Source: Candolleomyces eurysporus (lineage: Eukaryota > Basidiomycota > Agaricomycetes > Agaricales > Psathyrellaceae). From it: DNA of 10,664 bases. Below the pieces are notes generated by a model. The model ran no database searches, was not told where the DNA came from, and saw only the letters and a program-made list of their open reading frames with translations. Below are positions 1-7,754 of this stretch, in pieces. Where the stretch lies: the NCBI GenBank assembly GCA_027579435.1, contig JANBPK010000358.1, positions 1-10,664 on the forward strand. The letters are read 5' to 3'. The position numbers and the translations under genes are program-made. Within the stretch, counting starts at the first letter, position 1, and every line of letters starts with the position of its first letter.

Positions 1-716
1 CGATTAATGTGAGGTCCAGTGTGAGAGGATAGGTACCTTTAGTGCCTAGGAAACCACCTCTATTGCTTTAGTAGTGAAATTGAGCCTTTCAGCTGCAGGG
101 TAGGCAGTTTGATCTGAAGCGGCGCCAACCGGCTAGCTTACTAAACCCTAATCTTGGGTATATGGCGGGCGCGCCTCTTTGTCGGCAGTCCTCGAGCAGA
201 CTCCAACTCTCGTGAACCCAAGAGTAATGTACTCTTTAATTATCCTTTGCGCCGCGCGAGTTATCTTAGTACTGGAAGGGTTTCGTAACATAGAGATTTA
301 ATAGACACGACCGTTTAATTGAATGATGAACAATATATTCAATAAAATTGGTATTTATTTGCGAAAAAGCGAACACGGTCGTATCAGCGCTCTCCGGAAG
401 CAATCCTCGGTGAATATCCATGCGGACTCGACAACAGCCGCATCCAGACCAGGTTCACAAAGCGCCTGGGCTGCGTTCTATGGTTCGAGACTCAACTCTC
501 AGCCTTTGATACCCTCATGTGATTGTGTTTCTTATCTCCCTCTGTCTATGTCATCTGTTTGTTTCTTTGTCCGTTTGCCAAACAATAATTGCCTATATCT
601 ACGTCTCTGTTTTATCTATTATAGCATTAGCGGGTAGCCAGTGTTTGTATTTCGCGTCAGGACCGTGTTCCCAGGAACCTACGAGAGCCATCTGTTATCG
701 AGAAAAGAGTGTTTAA

Positions 717-848
717 GTTCGCGAAGTCAATCAGAGTTGTGTCGCTTGCGTTTATCGAATTGTTCTTGCATTAAAGTTGCTTGAGACCATGTTCTCTGTT
801 CGCGAAGTTGTCCGTTGTATCTCGAACCTTACCGTGTGTTAGCGAAGT
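717..848. repeat. Dispersed repeats of GTTCGCGAAGT
   Basis: GTTCGCGAAGT occurs at 717-727 and 798-808, and with one change (GTTAGCGAAGT) at 838-848. The core TTCGCGAA is a perfect palindrome. Related half-sites follow at about 849-860 (CACTTCGTGAAG) and about 982-991 (CTTCACGAAG). Several copies of one palindromic octamer within about 130 bases could be binding sites for a dimeric factor or part of an LTR enhancer. No gene start is identifiable downstream, so the role is unknown. Confidence 0.5.
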
Positions 849-1005
849 CACTTCGTGAAGCATTTCTATTGTTGCTGGTTGAGCCTTAGCTCCCCCTCGA
901 ACTTGCAATTGTACAAGAAGAGTTCTAGAAGCCTCTGTTGACTTGACTTAGAGCTTTTACCTATACCTCTTGCCCGCCTTTATCTTCACGAAGGTATTTG
1001 GTGTG

Positions 1006-1036
1006 TTGTGTTGTTGTGGTTGTGTGTGTGTGTTTT
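1006..1036 (+). repeat. GT-rich microsatellite
   Basis: Imperfect GTT/GT repeats end in a pure GT run followed by TTTT. It is a simple low-complexity tract that separates the TTCGCGAA-repeat region from the hairpin cluster. No function is apparent. Confidence 0.7.
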
Positions 1037-1085
1037 AGTTCTATAGTTTGGTGGTTAGAGCGCCCTAGTTTGCTACCTGCACATC

Positions 1086-1132
1086 AGCGCGTCGGTGCGC
1101 TGGGGTAAAAGTACCTGAGGCTTAGAGGCCTC
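1086..1132. repeat. Three consecutive perfect hairpins
   Basis: Three short perfect stem-loops lie almost end to end. The first is AGCGC/GCGCT (1086-1101, loop GTCGGT). The second is GGTA/TACC (1104-1115, loop AAAG). The third is GAGGC/GCCTC (1117-1132, loop TTAGAG). The gaps between them are two bases and one base. A D-arm-like stretch (GGTGGTTAGAGCGC, 1051-1064) lies just upstream, but no acceptor stem or B box can be drawn, so this is not a tRNA gene. It may be structured RNA at the end of a retroelement. Confidence 0.4.
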
Positions 1133-1704
1133 GTAAACAGTATTTCCTTTGGACAACATGCATGAATCTGTGTAGAATCTGGTTCAGCACATTTCAGAAC
1201 AAATTAAAGAGGATGGTACGATTATTAGGTGTCAAAGGCAACCAGGGTTAAGGTCAAGGATCATCCAGTTGCTCCATTCCTTACTACACCTTTCCCACAC
1301 ACCATGCAAGACCAAGTACCTACAATTGATTGGGACACTTTCTGCTTCATTCTCTATCCCTTTGTCACTAACAATGGTTAGACTCATGTCCTGGTCTAGG
1401 TTGCATTCAATCAGGATTTCTTTGATGATGATTTGCAAATCCTGTCAGCTTTGGATGTGCTTGGGGGACAATAAGAGGGAAGAAGGTTGCTCACAAGAGA
1501 GATGAGTAGTTTCNAAAAAAAGAAAAAAGGTGTATGCAGACTGTATAGTATTCCTGTGTTCGCTTGTGTAACATGTAGGTCTCTATGATATATTTTATTT
1601 GTTATATACATATGCATGACACAACTGAGATGCGAGCTAGGTAGAGATCACATGAGAAACACATGTAGGCAAGGTTCTTGAGGAGATGTTGAACATTGAC
1701 AATG
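1133..1704. other. Non-genic stretch
   Basis: Both strands carry only short frames (about 60-80 codons) without recognisable motifs. A poly-A/poly-G-rich segment with one ambiguous base (N at 1514) lies at 1513-1530. I see no tRNA, no long inverted repeat and no GTPase-like fragment. It probably consists of old intergenic or repeat sequence. Confidence 0.4.
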
Positions 1705-2517
1705 TAGGGGTGGGCAAGTCCTATAAGGCCCGCGGCCCCTTACTAATCACACTGCCACCAACTTTTCTGTCTGACTTGCTGGACGGGCTGTCTTCCTTTC
1801 TAGTCCTTGAGAAACATAATCAATTTCTAATCCAAACACTAATTATGCATTCTAGGGGTGCTTGTAGGCTGCCTGAGTGTATATACAGCAGTCATAAGAG
1901 ACGACAAGCCAAGTTTAGGTGGTCAAAGGCGCTTACATAACACGTGTTTCTGCATCAATTGGGCGTTTCGAAAGGTACACTTTTTAGGGCCAAAAATGCG
2001 ACTTTTCCCAGAAACACACCAGTAATAGAAATTTTGCTCAAATGTCTACCAATTGGTGCAGGCAGATCTGCAACTTTTTCCCTGGATGCCAAGATAATCT
2101 TTTTAGGTGTACCTTGCATGAGGGTAGGTGCATCAAGCAGCTCATAAAGCATACCAGACACAAACCTATCACTGCTGGGATCCAATTTTTCTGCATTTGG
2201 CAAGATCATTGCAAAACGCATCCTTTCACTACAAAATTTTGATACTATTCTGCATTGGGCCAAAATGTGATGCAAAACGCGATTATTTGTGTTTTGCAGC
2301 CTGCAATATGCTGAATCTGGTGTTTTGTGGGCGGCAATATCCAAATAATTGTCTTTTCCATGTTGCAAGAGGGTTTTCAAAACCCAAGATTTTTTGGATT
2401 CGTTTTGTGTGCATCTTGCATACCGCAGAATAGTTGGATCCCAGCAGTGTATGGAAGTTAGGTGGGAACAAACATATACAGATACCGCCCACTTTAACTG
2501 GCACTTGCCCACCCCCA
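1705..2517. mobile_element. Putative non-autonomous hAT-like DNA element
   Basis: A 13-base inverted match, GGGGTGGGCAAGT at 1707-1719 and ACTTGCCCACCCC at 2503-2515, defines ends about 810 bases apart. A TAGGGGTGGGCAA-type terminus followed by GGCCC/GCGG-rich bases is characteristic of hAT superfamily elements and their non-autonomous derivatives. TGACAATG (1697-1704) before the left end resembles TGAACAATG (2522-2530) beyond the right end, but the spacing is not clean, so a target-site duplication is unproven. No transposase motifs are seen. A separate fold-back repeat is nested at 2169-2450. Confidence 0.45.
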
Positions 2518-2602
2518 GCACTGAACAATGCATGATGTTGCTGGAATGGATCCACGTGTTTACCATATGGTGCAGAAGATTGGCGGAAGATGCGGCACTC
2601 AA
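1955..2602 (-). other. Unexplained 215-codon open frame over the hAT-like element
   Basis: This minus-strand frame stays open for 215 codons, which is long for chance at this base composition, but I recognise no domain. It runs through the nested fold-back repeat and past the right end of the hAT-like element. Because the repeat arms are inverted, the other strand encodes a related peptide: HCWDP is readable on the plus strand near 2169-2184 and on the minus strand near 2436-2452. That points to an ORF made of repeat sequence, or to a remnant of a gene carried by a transposon. I infer no function. Confidence 0.2.
2169..2450. mobile_element. Nested fold-back (MITE-like) repeat
   Basis: The left arm (2169-2223) and right arm (2396-2450) are imperfect inverted repeats of about 55 bases. 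Both share CACTGCTGGGATCCAA, then GCAAGAT, then CAAAACG and ATCC in the same order. The interior holds a perfect 7-base palindrome, GGGTTTT-C-AAAACCC (2371-2385). Arm length, overall size (about 280 bases) and lack of coding sequence fit a miniature inverted-repeat element. No clear target-site duplication was found. Confidence 0.55.
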
Positions 2603-2825
2603 TGAGGCACTCGATCAAGAGCAGAATTGGCACCATACCTGTGTGCATTTCAATCCAAATCAAGCAAGGGAGGACCAATGTTGGGTCGTTTACCGGCGAC
2701 TGCATGTTTGATGGTCCCAGCTATATCTGCAAATGCACAAGTCTGCCCTTCACCTTTTCATGGTGTCACTCATCTTTTCCTCTTCAATTTCCTGCATCCA
2801 CTGCCTCCAACGACACATACACAAG
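2518..2825. other. Interval upstream of GTPase copy 1
   Basis: This stretch lies between the hAT-like element and the first exon of copy 1. Two overlapping plus-strand frames cross it. One (2627-2875) ends in a charged stretch QNRKQKVEEER immediately before the copy 1 exon, and could be continued into that exon by a one-base shift. Otherwise I see no motif. It should contain the promoter and 5' leader of copy 1 if that gene was ever expressed. Confidence 0.3.
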
Positions 2826-3815
2826 ATGGCCAGGCGATTCAGAATCGAAAGCAAAAAGTAGAAGAAGAGCGATGATGCCTACATGGAGTCTCTGAAAGAG
2901 GCTCGAAAAGATGATATTGTTATCCCGTACGCAGTCTATGCCCTTTGCGGTAGACTGAATCAAAGGATTCTGTAGTGTCATGAAATCCATGGGCCATGGG
3001 AAGAGTACAGTATGCNTTTTTTTGCGCTCACTTGGGGCAGCCACTGATATAACACCTCTTACCAGTATATCAATGTACTCCGTAGTCTGGGTCAGCCAGG
3101 TTCTGCTGGAGTTAGCGACAGCTTCGCACCTTGTACCTCAAAAGTAGCGCACTACATCACTGAATTCCCCTCCAATTTCCCCGCGCCGCTACGGAATCGC
3201 CGACTTGTCCTAGTCGACACACCCGGGTTTGACCATAGCGAGTTAAGCAATGCAGAGGTTGTTTGCCGCATTGCTGTCTGGCTATCATCATTGTGAGTAT
3301 CTCACTTCTTCCATTGGCCTTCAAAGGTTCGCAAACTGGATGGGTTTCCTAGGTATGGTGAAGGAATGAACGTCTGCGGCATTGTATATATCCATTCCAT
3401 TGTCCCAGGTCGAACCACCATTGGAGACCTCTCGGGCTTAGAAGTCTTCTGAAGGCTGTGTGGAAAGGAGGCATTTCCTCGAGTCTACCTCGCTACAACA
3501 AAGTGGGACCTTTGCACCGAGGAGGCGGGCGAGGACAGAGAGCAGGAGCTCAAGGTTGAGCTGTGGTCAGGCATGGCACCTGATCAAAATCACCAACAGA
3601 GTACCCGGTTACAGAACACTCCCGAATCGGCACTTGAGTTGGTGAAGACTATCATTGATCCACCATGTGAAATGGTTTTGCTAATTCAAAGGCAAATTGT
3701 CAATATGAGGAAGTCTTTCAAGAAGACGGATGCTGGACGCTTTCCAAAACCAGTTGATGGCTTATTCGCTAGGTTGATTGAGGTGTCAATGTGTTTCCTT
3801 CAAGGATTGTTCTGA
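2826..3815 (+). pseudogene. P-loop GTPase, AIG1/MMR_HSR1-like (copy 1), one internal stop
   Basis: The model has four exons: 2826-2926, 2976-3009, 3066-3292 and 3353-3812, with stop TGA at 3813-3815. The three introns (49, 56 and 60 bases) all have GT...AG ends, and CTGAY-type branch sites are visible in the first two. Spliced length is 274 codons. Visible motifs are DDIVIP before the P-loop, Walker A SMGHGKST, the switch I region PCTSKV, G3 LVLVDTPGF, GIVYIHSI, and G4 ATTKWDL. A helical tail with TPESALELV and QRQIVNMRKSFKKTDAGR follows. GTPases of this type bind and hydrolyse GTP and usually act as cytosolic or membrane-associated switches. Lesions: an in-frame TAG at 2859-2861 if translation starts at 2826, but none if it starts at ATG 2883; and TGA at 3450-3452 where the family has Arg (LEVF*RLCG), consistent with CGA to TGA. 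The first P-loop glycine is Lys. It is either a young pseudogene or needs readthrough. N at 3016 lies in the second intron. Confidence 0.8.
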
Positions 3816-4219
3816 GCGCCCTTCGCCGAGTTCTCCCCATAGATTCAATATAAACTTTAGTGCACTCTTTTCGTATGATTAATAGGATAGTCAGCAGCAT
3901 TGCTGTGCAGATGAGAGTCAGACCAACTCTATGTGTTTGAGAATCCGAAATCACTTCATTCCAGCCCCGAACGCGGAAAAGCGTGGTGCGGGCATGCACA
4001 TCTATGCAGCCACTCAAAACTGGACTCTCCAATCATTCTCACAATCACGGTTCATAAGCCATTGATTTGGAGTACTGCGGCAAAGTGCTGGCCGTGCTAT
4101 CTAAGAGGTGTGGAAGCCTGCAGGTACTTGGGTAGCCTTAATGTACCTGGATGACACAAATATTATCCCAATTCATGAGCTTAAACCTCATGCATCATGG
4201 TCTCCTTGTTGCCTTCTGA
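3816..4219. other. Intergenic stretch between GTPase copies 1 and 2
   Basis: There is no supported gene. Small frames on both strands lack recognisable motifs. A 7-base inverted pair CAGGTAC/GTACCTG lies at about 4120-4150. The interval presumably holds the terminator of copy 1 and the former promoter or 5' exons of copy 2. Confidence 0.4.
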
Positions 4220-4539
4220 CCAGAAGCATACTGCCTGTCATTTTTGCGCTACAGGCCCAGACGCTGGAGTAAAAAATCTACCTTTGAGGTGCAGGAAGAA
4301 AACATTGCCATCCTGTATGATTCTCGCTATCTATTTTCTGCACAATATACAAGATGCTTACCTGACCCCAGCATTATAGAGCAGACTGGATCTGGGAAGA
4401 ATACAACAAGGAGCCTCTGATTAATCAAAGACAAAGCAGCTAAAGTGATTATAGCTAGTTTCGTCAACTACGTACTCCAACCTTCTGTTGCGAGTGGGAA
4501 CAACGGATTCCAATCTTGTACTTGACAGGACTGTAAATA

Positions 4540-4561
4540 AAGTTACTTGAGTTAGTAACTT
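4540..4561 (+). repeat. Left terminal inverted repeat of the copy 2 insertion
   Basis: It begins AAGTTACTTG and forms its own hairpin (AAAGTTACT...AGTAACTTT, 4539-4563). It pairs with 5489-5510 at about 18 of 22 positions. Confidence 0.65.
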
Positions 4562-5488
4562 TATATAACTTTCTGCCTGCAAGTTAGGGTCTCTACCGTG
4601 GCTACAATTGGTTGTGTTCCACGCCACTGGCCAAGTGAAAGTGTCGCCGGTGTTGGTGAGATATATCCATAATGCTGCCTCATCAAATATCATGCTGGAG
4701 CTGGTAGATGTGGGCCAGGTAACATGGTGAAAACGGGAGAAAAATCCAGGGTTCGTTGAGGCTTTGCTGATGGGACCAAGCATCCGGGTGGAACGGGACA
4801 AGGATGAGGATGAGGAGTTCCAGGTGAGACGTGATGAGGAAATGACGGAGCTCACGGGGAAGGGCAGGCAATGGTTTCAAGCCAGGAACAATCTCTGTGA
4901 GACCCAGATCTGTTGTTGTCATTGGAAAGCTAAACGACTGAGCAATGAGAAGGATTGCAAGAATAGGGGAAGTTTCTGGGGCAACCTCAATGATGGTGGA
5001 CCTGACAACTTGCCTAAGTGCTCCAACCGTACCCTCCAAAGGTAGGACACGGGTATCCACAACACCTGGAATTGACGCAGCGTAACCCTGCTTGTACCTA
5101 GTGGGGGCCTGTACCAATCATCCTTCATGTGTGTTCCTCTCTAGATCCGACAATGAACATTCAACCTCATCTCCTAAAGCTCCGTGATAGGCAAATATAA
5201 AAATAAGGTATCATCTCCGGCTGTCCATTCCCATATAAAAGCGAGCCACAATGGCCGTGCTTCAGCGCGCAAGCTGGGACTCACCTAGGACCCACCCAAC
5301 ATGCCCATTTGGCAAAAAGACAATATACAGCTCAAGTTTACTTGTGCTAACTTGTATGTAGCTTGATCTTAGCTTAAGTTAACATGCTCTAACTTGGTCT
5401 AACTTGAATGTTAACGTGAAGTAAATGTGTCGGGGAAAGATTTACTTAAGCTGAAAAAAGTTAGAAAAAGTTAAATTAGTAAGGGAAC

Positions 5489-5510
5489 AAGTTACATGCA
5501 CAAGTAACTT
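5489..5510 (-). repeat. Right terminal inverted repeat of the copy 2 insertion
   Basis: It ends in CAAGTAACTT, the exact inverse of the first ten bases of the left end. The next base, T5511, starts the proposed target-site copy TGTCAATT, which is also in phase with the GTPase frame. Confidence 0.65.
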
Positions 5511-6100
5511 TGTCAATTGGATTTAGTAGATGCCCCAGGCCTTGATGATACGGATATAAGCGACGCAGAATTTCTGCGTCGCTATTTGGCTAGCAGCTTT
5601 GTGAGCAACCACCCCCATCCTAATGTAGAGATATTCTTGCCTACATTATTTCTTGCAGGTAAGATTGAGACATGAAGATCGGTGTTATCTACGTCCATCC
5701 AATCCATCCAAATAGCATGAGATGAAATTTGTGCCAGTGTCAAGGTGCTCCAAGAAATCTGTGGCGACACTGGGTTGTTCAATGTGATCTGCCCTGAGCA
5801 TACAGATTAGTCTGTCAATCGCCCCTCGAAATCAAGTGCTCGCAGATCCTCAAGCAGCTGGGCCTCATCCAGCTGCTATTTGAGCTGTTTGATAGTTCAG
5901 AGAGCTGCGTCCCTTGCGGATGATCTGGGAGACAGGCCTGCTTATATTTGTCACTGCTGATTTTGTGCTAAATGGTGTATCGACCTCTCCTTTTCTTGGA
6001 TGGTCTGGTGCTGTTAATATCCTGAGCTTCGCGCTGTCCTTGCGGAAAGATGCTCCAGCTGGGGACGTATTACGCAAGAAAGGGGAGTCTTCCCTGACAC

Positions 6101-6653
6101 TGTGGTTTTTGATGTGTTTGTTCAAAGAGCACATTTTAAGCAAACCAAATGCAAGGGTTGACTTTGTTTACAATCTGCAATACAAATGTTCAAGCTTGAA
6201 AAATTCAAATTTGCATTGCATGTGTCTGGCCTCCTTCTGCCACCACTAAAGCTTTGCTCAATATGTGTCCAATGCAGGCACATTGAGCACAAACATCGGT
6301 AAGTGGGCTGTCGCTGCGCGCGGCAATTTCTCTGAGGCATTTTGACTCGAAAATCATACAATCCTAGAGAAACTTTAAGAAAAAAAAACGAGCGGAAAAC
6401 AGGTACACAGGTACAGAAGGAAAGCGCGACGACGGCAGGACGAGCTGCAATGCAACAAGTAAGCGTGAGACCGAATATTCGGATTAAGCCGGCCGCTGCT
6501 GATGCGACCGGCACGTCTCAGGAACGGTGCACATCCACCCAGAGGATAAAGTACCCGAGCCAAAATGCCTCGGAACTGTAAACAAATGCATTCCTTGCAC
6601 CTGATTTGCTTAAAACATGCTCATTGAACAAACACATAAAAAAACTGCTGTGT
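6101..6653. mobile_element. MITE-like element with about 75-base inverted repeats
   Basis: The left arm (6101-6174) and right arm (6576-6653) are inverted copies. Both contain ATGTGTTTGTTCAA, TTTTAAGCAAA, TGCAAGG and TTTGTTTACA in order. Over the best 46 bases roughly 40 match. Both arms, read in the same direction, encode a similar peptide (MCLFKEH against MCLFNEH), which explains the short frames seen there. The interior of about 400 bases has frames on both strands without domains. It lies directly after the tail of GTPase copy 2 and may have truncated it. No clear target-site duplication was identified. Confidence 0.65.
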
Positions 6654-6848
6654 GAGTGCCTTGTGACCATGACTTTCGCACAGTGAATAAAATTACGGCA
6701 CTTGTCACACACGTTGTGCGCCTAGATGAAAGATGTTTTGCTATTCGGATCATCATCTAGAATTCACTTCTCTGTGGTGAGAGTCGAGAGACCTATTCTG
6801 CTTCCGCCCTGTGCAGTGCATTTGCCTGCGGTCACCTTGAGTCAACAA

Positions 6849-7234
6849 CACTGGGTGCATGATCCAATATTTCTACAAGAAATATTGTAAAAATATGAAA
6901 GGAATATTTGGTATATCTTCAAAATATTTTTCTGTGCAATATCTTAGCAATATGAAATTCAAATTTTCTAAATATTTCCAGTGGGATGGACTTGAAATAC
7001 AAAGAAGATATGAAATTCAAATGGCTAACACTGTATTATGTTTTGTCAAATTTTATTGTCATTTGAATTTTATATTTCCTTCATATTTCAAACCCATCCC
7101 ACCCAGAAATATTAAAAAATTTCAATTTCATATTGCTAAGATATTTCACAGAAAAATATTTTGAAAATATACTAGATATTTCTTCCATATTTCTACAATA
7201 TCTCTTCTGAAAATATTGGGTCATGCATCCAGTG
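6849..7234. mobile_element. AT-rich fold-back MITE, about 386 bases
   Basis: Almost the whole element is one imperfect palindrome. The left arm runs from CACTGGGTGCATGA (6849) to about 7021, and the right arm from about 7060 to TCATGCATCCAGTG (7234). An unpaired loop of about 35 bases lies between them. Shared blocks include CAATATTT, TTCAAAATATTTTTCTGTG, AATATCTTAGCAATATGAAATT and GTGGGATGG. The core is very AT-rich compared with the surroundings. The symmetry may continue faintly outward: GTCACCTTGA near 6831 against TCAAAGGTGAC near 7254. Frames seen here (6859-7164 plus, 7081-7329 minus) are mirror translations of the arms and are not genes. Confidence 0.75.
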
Positions 7235-7240
7235 CAATGT

Positions 7241-7289
7241 GGCGGAAACACCATCAAAGGTGACACAACCGAGTCAGAGGTTTCCGCCT
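7241..7289. repeat. Short inverted repeat GGCGGAAAC/GTTTCCGCC
   Basis: GGCGGAAAC at about 7241-7249 is perfectly inverted at about 7281-7289, just outside the fold-back MITE. It could be the trace of a further nested element or a binding-site pair. Confidence 0.4.
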
Positions 7290-7431
7290 GCAAGTGAGAA
7301 TTATGCCCTCTTGTTTGGTTCAAACTCATATGGAAGCGCCAAGTACTGTGAGGTTAGCCAGCATACAGATGTGATCATGAAAACATGAGGAGGAAAGACC
7401 TGACAAAGTCGACCCTCTACGGTGTTCAACC

Positions 7432-7754
7432 ATGGGACCTTCCATTAAAGATGAGTTTGTGTTTGTTGGGATTCGGATTGTCGTGTAACCTTCACTTTGT
7501 TTAATATTTTTAGCGAGTCACCTCCGCATATTGTCAAACATCCAATCGAAGGGAGTGCGGGGGTCGTTCCATCCTTTAGTACCGCCAGCATCTGCCCCGG
7601 AACATGGGAAGTATCAGAAAACAACTTGGTTGAATACAAGCCACTCGTTCTCCCGAGTCGGTATCGCAGCTGAAAGATATAGCAAATTGGTACTAGATCG
7701 ACTTTTGATTCTTTCCAACTTCGATTGCTCAAGCTCGTGGTCGAGGTCGGCTAG
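7432..7754 (+). CDS. Small hypothetical protein (tentative spliced model)
   Basis: I do not recognise this gene. A phase-consistent model starts at ATG 7432 (context CAACCATGG). It has exon 7432-7454, intron 7455-7513 (GTTTGT...TTTTTAG), exon 7514-7659 or so, and a possible 42-base intron (GTATCG...ACTAG) before a last exon ending at TAG 7752-7754. The central exon reads like a real protein: HIVKHPIEGSAGVVPSF followed by PGTWEVSENNLVEYKPLVL. Without the last intron, translation stops at TGA 7671-7673. The product would be only about 60-80 residues, with no signal peptide or membrane segment. It could be a fragment of a larger decayed gene, or an upstream exon set belonging to GTPase copy 3. 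Confidence 0.3.

Larger units (their letters stand above)
1..1085. other. Non-genic stretch, possible old retroelement remains
   Basis: I find no convincing gene here. A 104-codon frame at 323-637 has no recognisable domain and reads like random translation. Visible structure: a 7-base inverted pair (ACGACCG about 307-313, CGGTCGT about 377-383), repeated GTTCGCGAAGT motifs at 717-848, and a GT-rich tract near 1006-1036. A TATTTATTT box lies near 351-359. The mix of TATA-like, repeated and GT-rich sequence would fit a decayed LTR or promoter region, but I see no matching second LTR, primer-binding site or polymerase frame. Confidence 0.35.
4540..5510. mobile_element. Inverted-repeat DNA element inserted in GTPase copy 2
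   Basis: The termini are an imperfect 22-base inverted repeat (4540-4561 and 5489-5510) starting with a perfect AAGTTACTTG. Flanks TGTAAATA (4532-4539) and TGTCAATT (5511-5518) match at 6 of 8 positions, consistent with a decayed 8-base target-site duplication as made by hAT-type transposases. Removing the element plus one flank copy rejoins the GTPase frame in phase. The right 180 bases are full of TAACTTG/CAAGTTA subterminal motifs and fold back on themselves (5333-5354 against 5487-5510), so a smaller MITE of about 180 bases is an alternative reading. Frames of 90-145 codons occur inside on both strands (for example 4683-5117 minus and 4764-5045 plus), but none shows transposase motifs, so the element is probably non-autonomous. 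Confidence 0.65.
4220..6096 (+). pseudogene. P-loop GTPase (copy 2), decayed and split by a transposon
   Basis: Recognised by alignment with copies 1 and 3. The first exon ends at 4314 with RRWSKKSTFEVQEENIAIL. Intron 4315-4371 follows, then a 34-base P-loop exon 4372-4405 (IIEQTGSGKNT) and a former intron 4406-4458. The next exon (4459 onward) gives FVNYVLQPSVASG...QSCT. It is interrupted by the element at 4540-5510 and resumes at 5511 with QLDLVDAPGLDDTDISDAEF. Intron 5601-5658 precedes MKIGVIYVHPIHP and, one frame over, VKVLQEICGDTGLFNV. Tail fragments LLFELFDSSES, ADDLGDRPAYI and RKDAPAGDVLRKK lie up to about 6096. Lesions: the 4406 donor reads ACAAGG instead of GT; an extra T at 4459; TGA at 4523-4525; TAA and TGA just after 5659; frameshifts near 5720, 5810 and 5900; G4 degenerate; P-loop Gly to Glu and Ser to Asn. 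Clearly non-functional. Confidence 0.8.

Noticed and set aside
323..637. 104-codon plus-strand frame
   Set aside because: Composition looks random, with no recognisable motif, and it overlaps other short frames in a repeat-like region.
1044..1110. tRNA gene suggested by TTTGGTGGTTAGAGCGC
   Set aside because: No acceptor stem, no anticodon arm in the right place and no B box (GGTTCGANNCC).
1686..1725. P-loop-like peptide VGVGKS in a plus-strand frame
   Set aside because: It is the chance translation of the hAT-like terminal repeat (GGGGTGGGCAAGTCC). None of the downstream GTPase motifs follow.
4421..5117. 144-codon minus-strand frames (4421-4855 and 4683-5117) as transposase genes
   Set aside because: No transposase motifs are seen. 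The frames overlap each other, and one runs out of the element into GTPase copy 2 exon sequence.
6122..6581. Frames on both strands inside the 6101-6653 element (130 and 79 codons)
   Set aside because: They start or end in the inverted repeats, overlap each other antisense, and show no domain.
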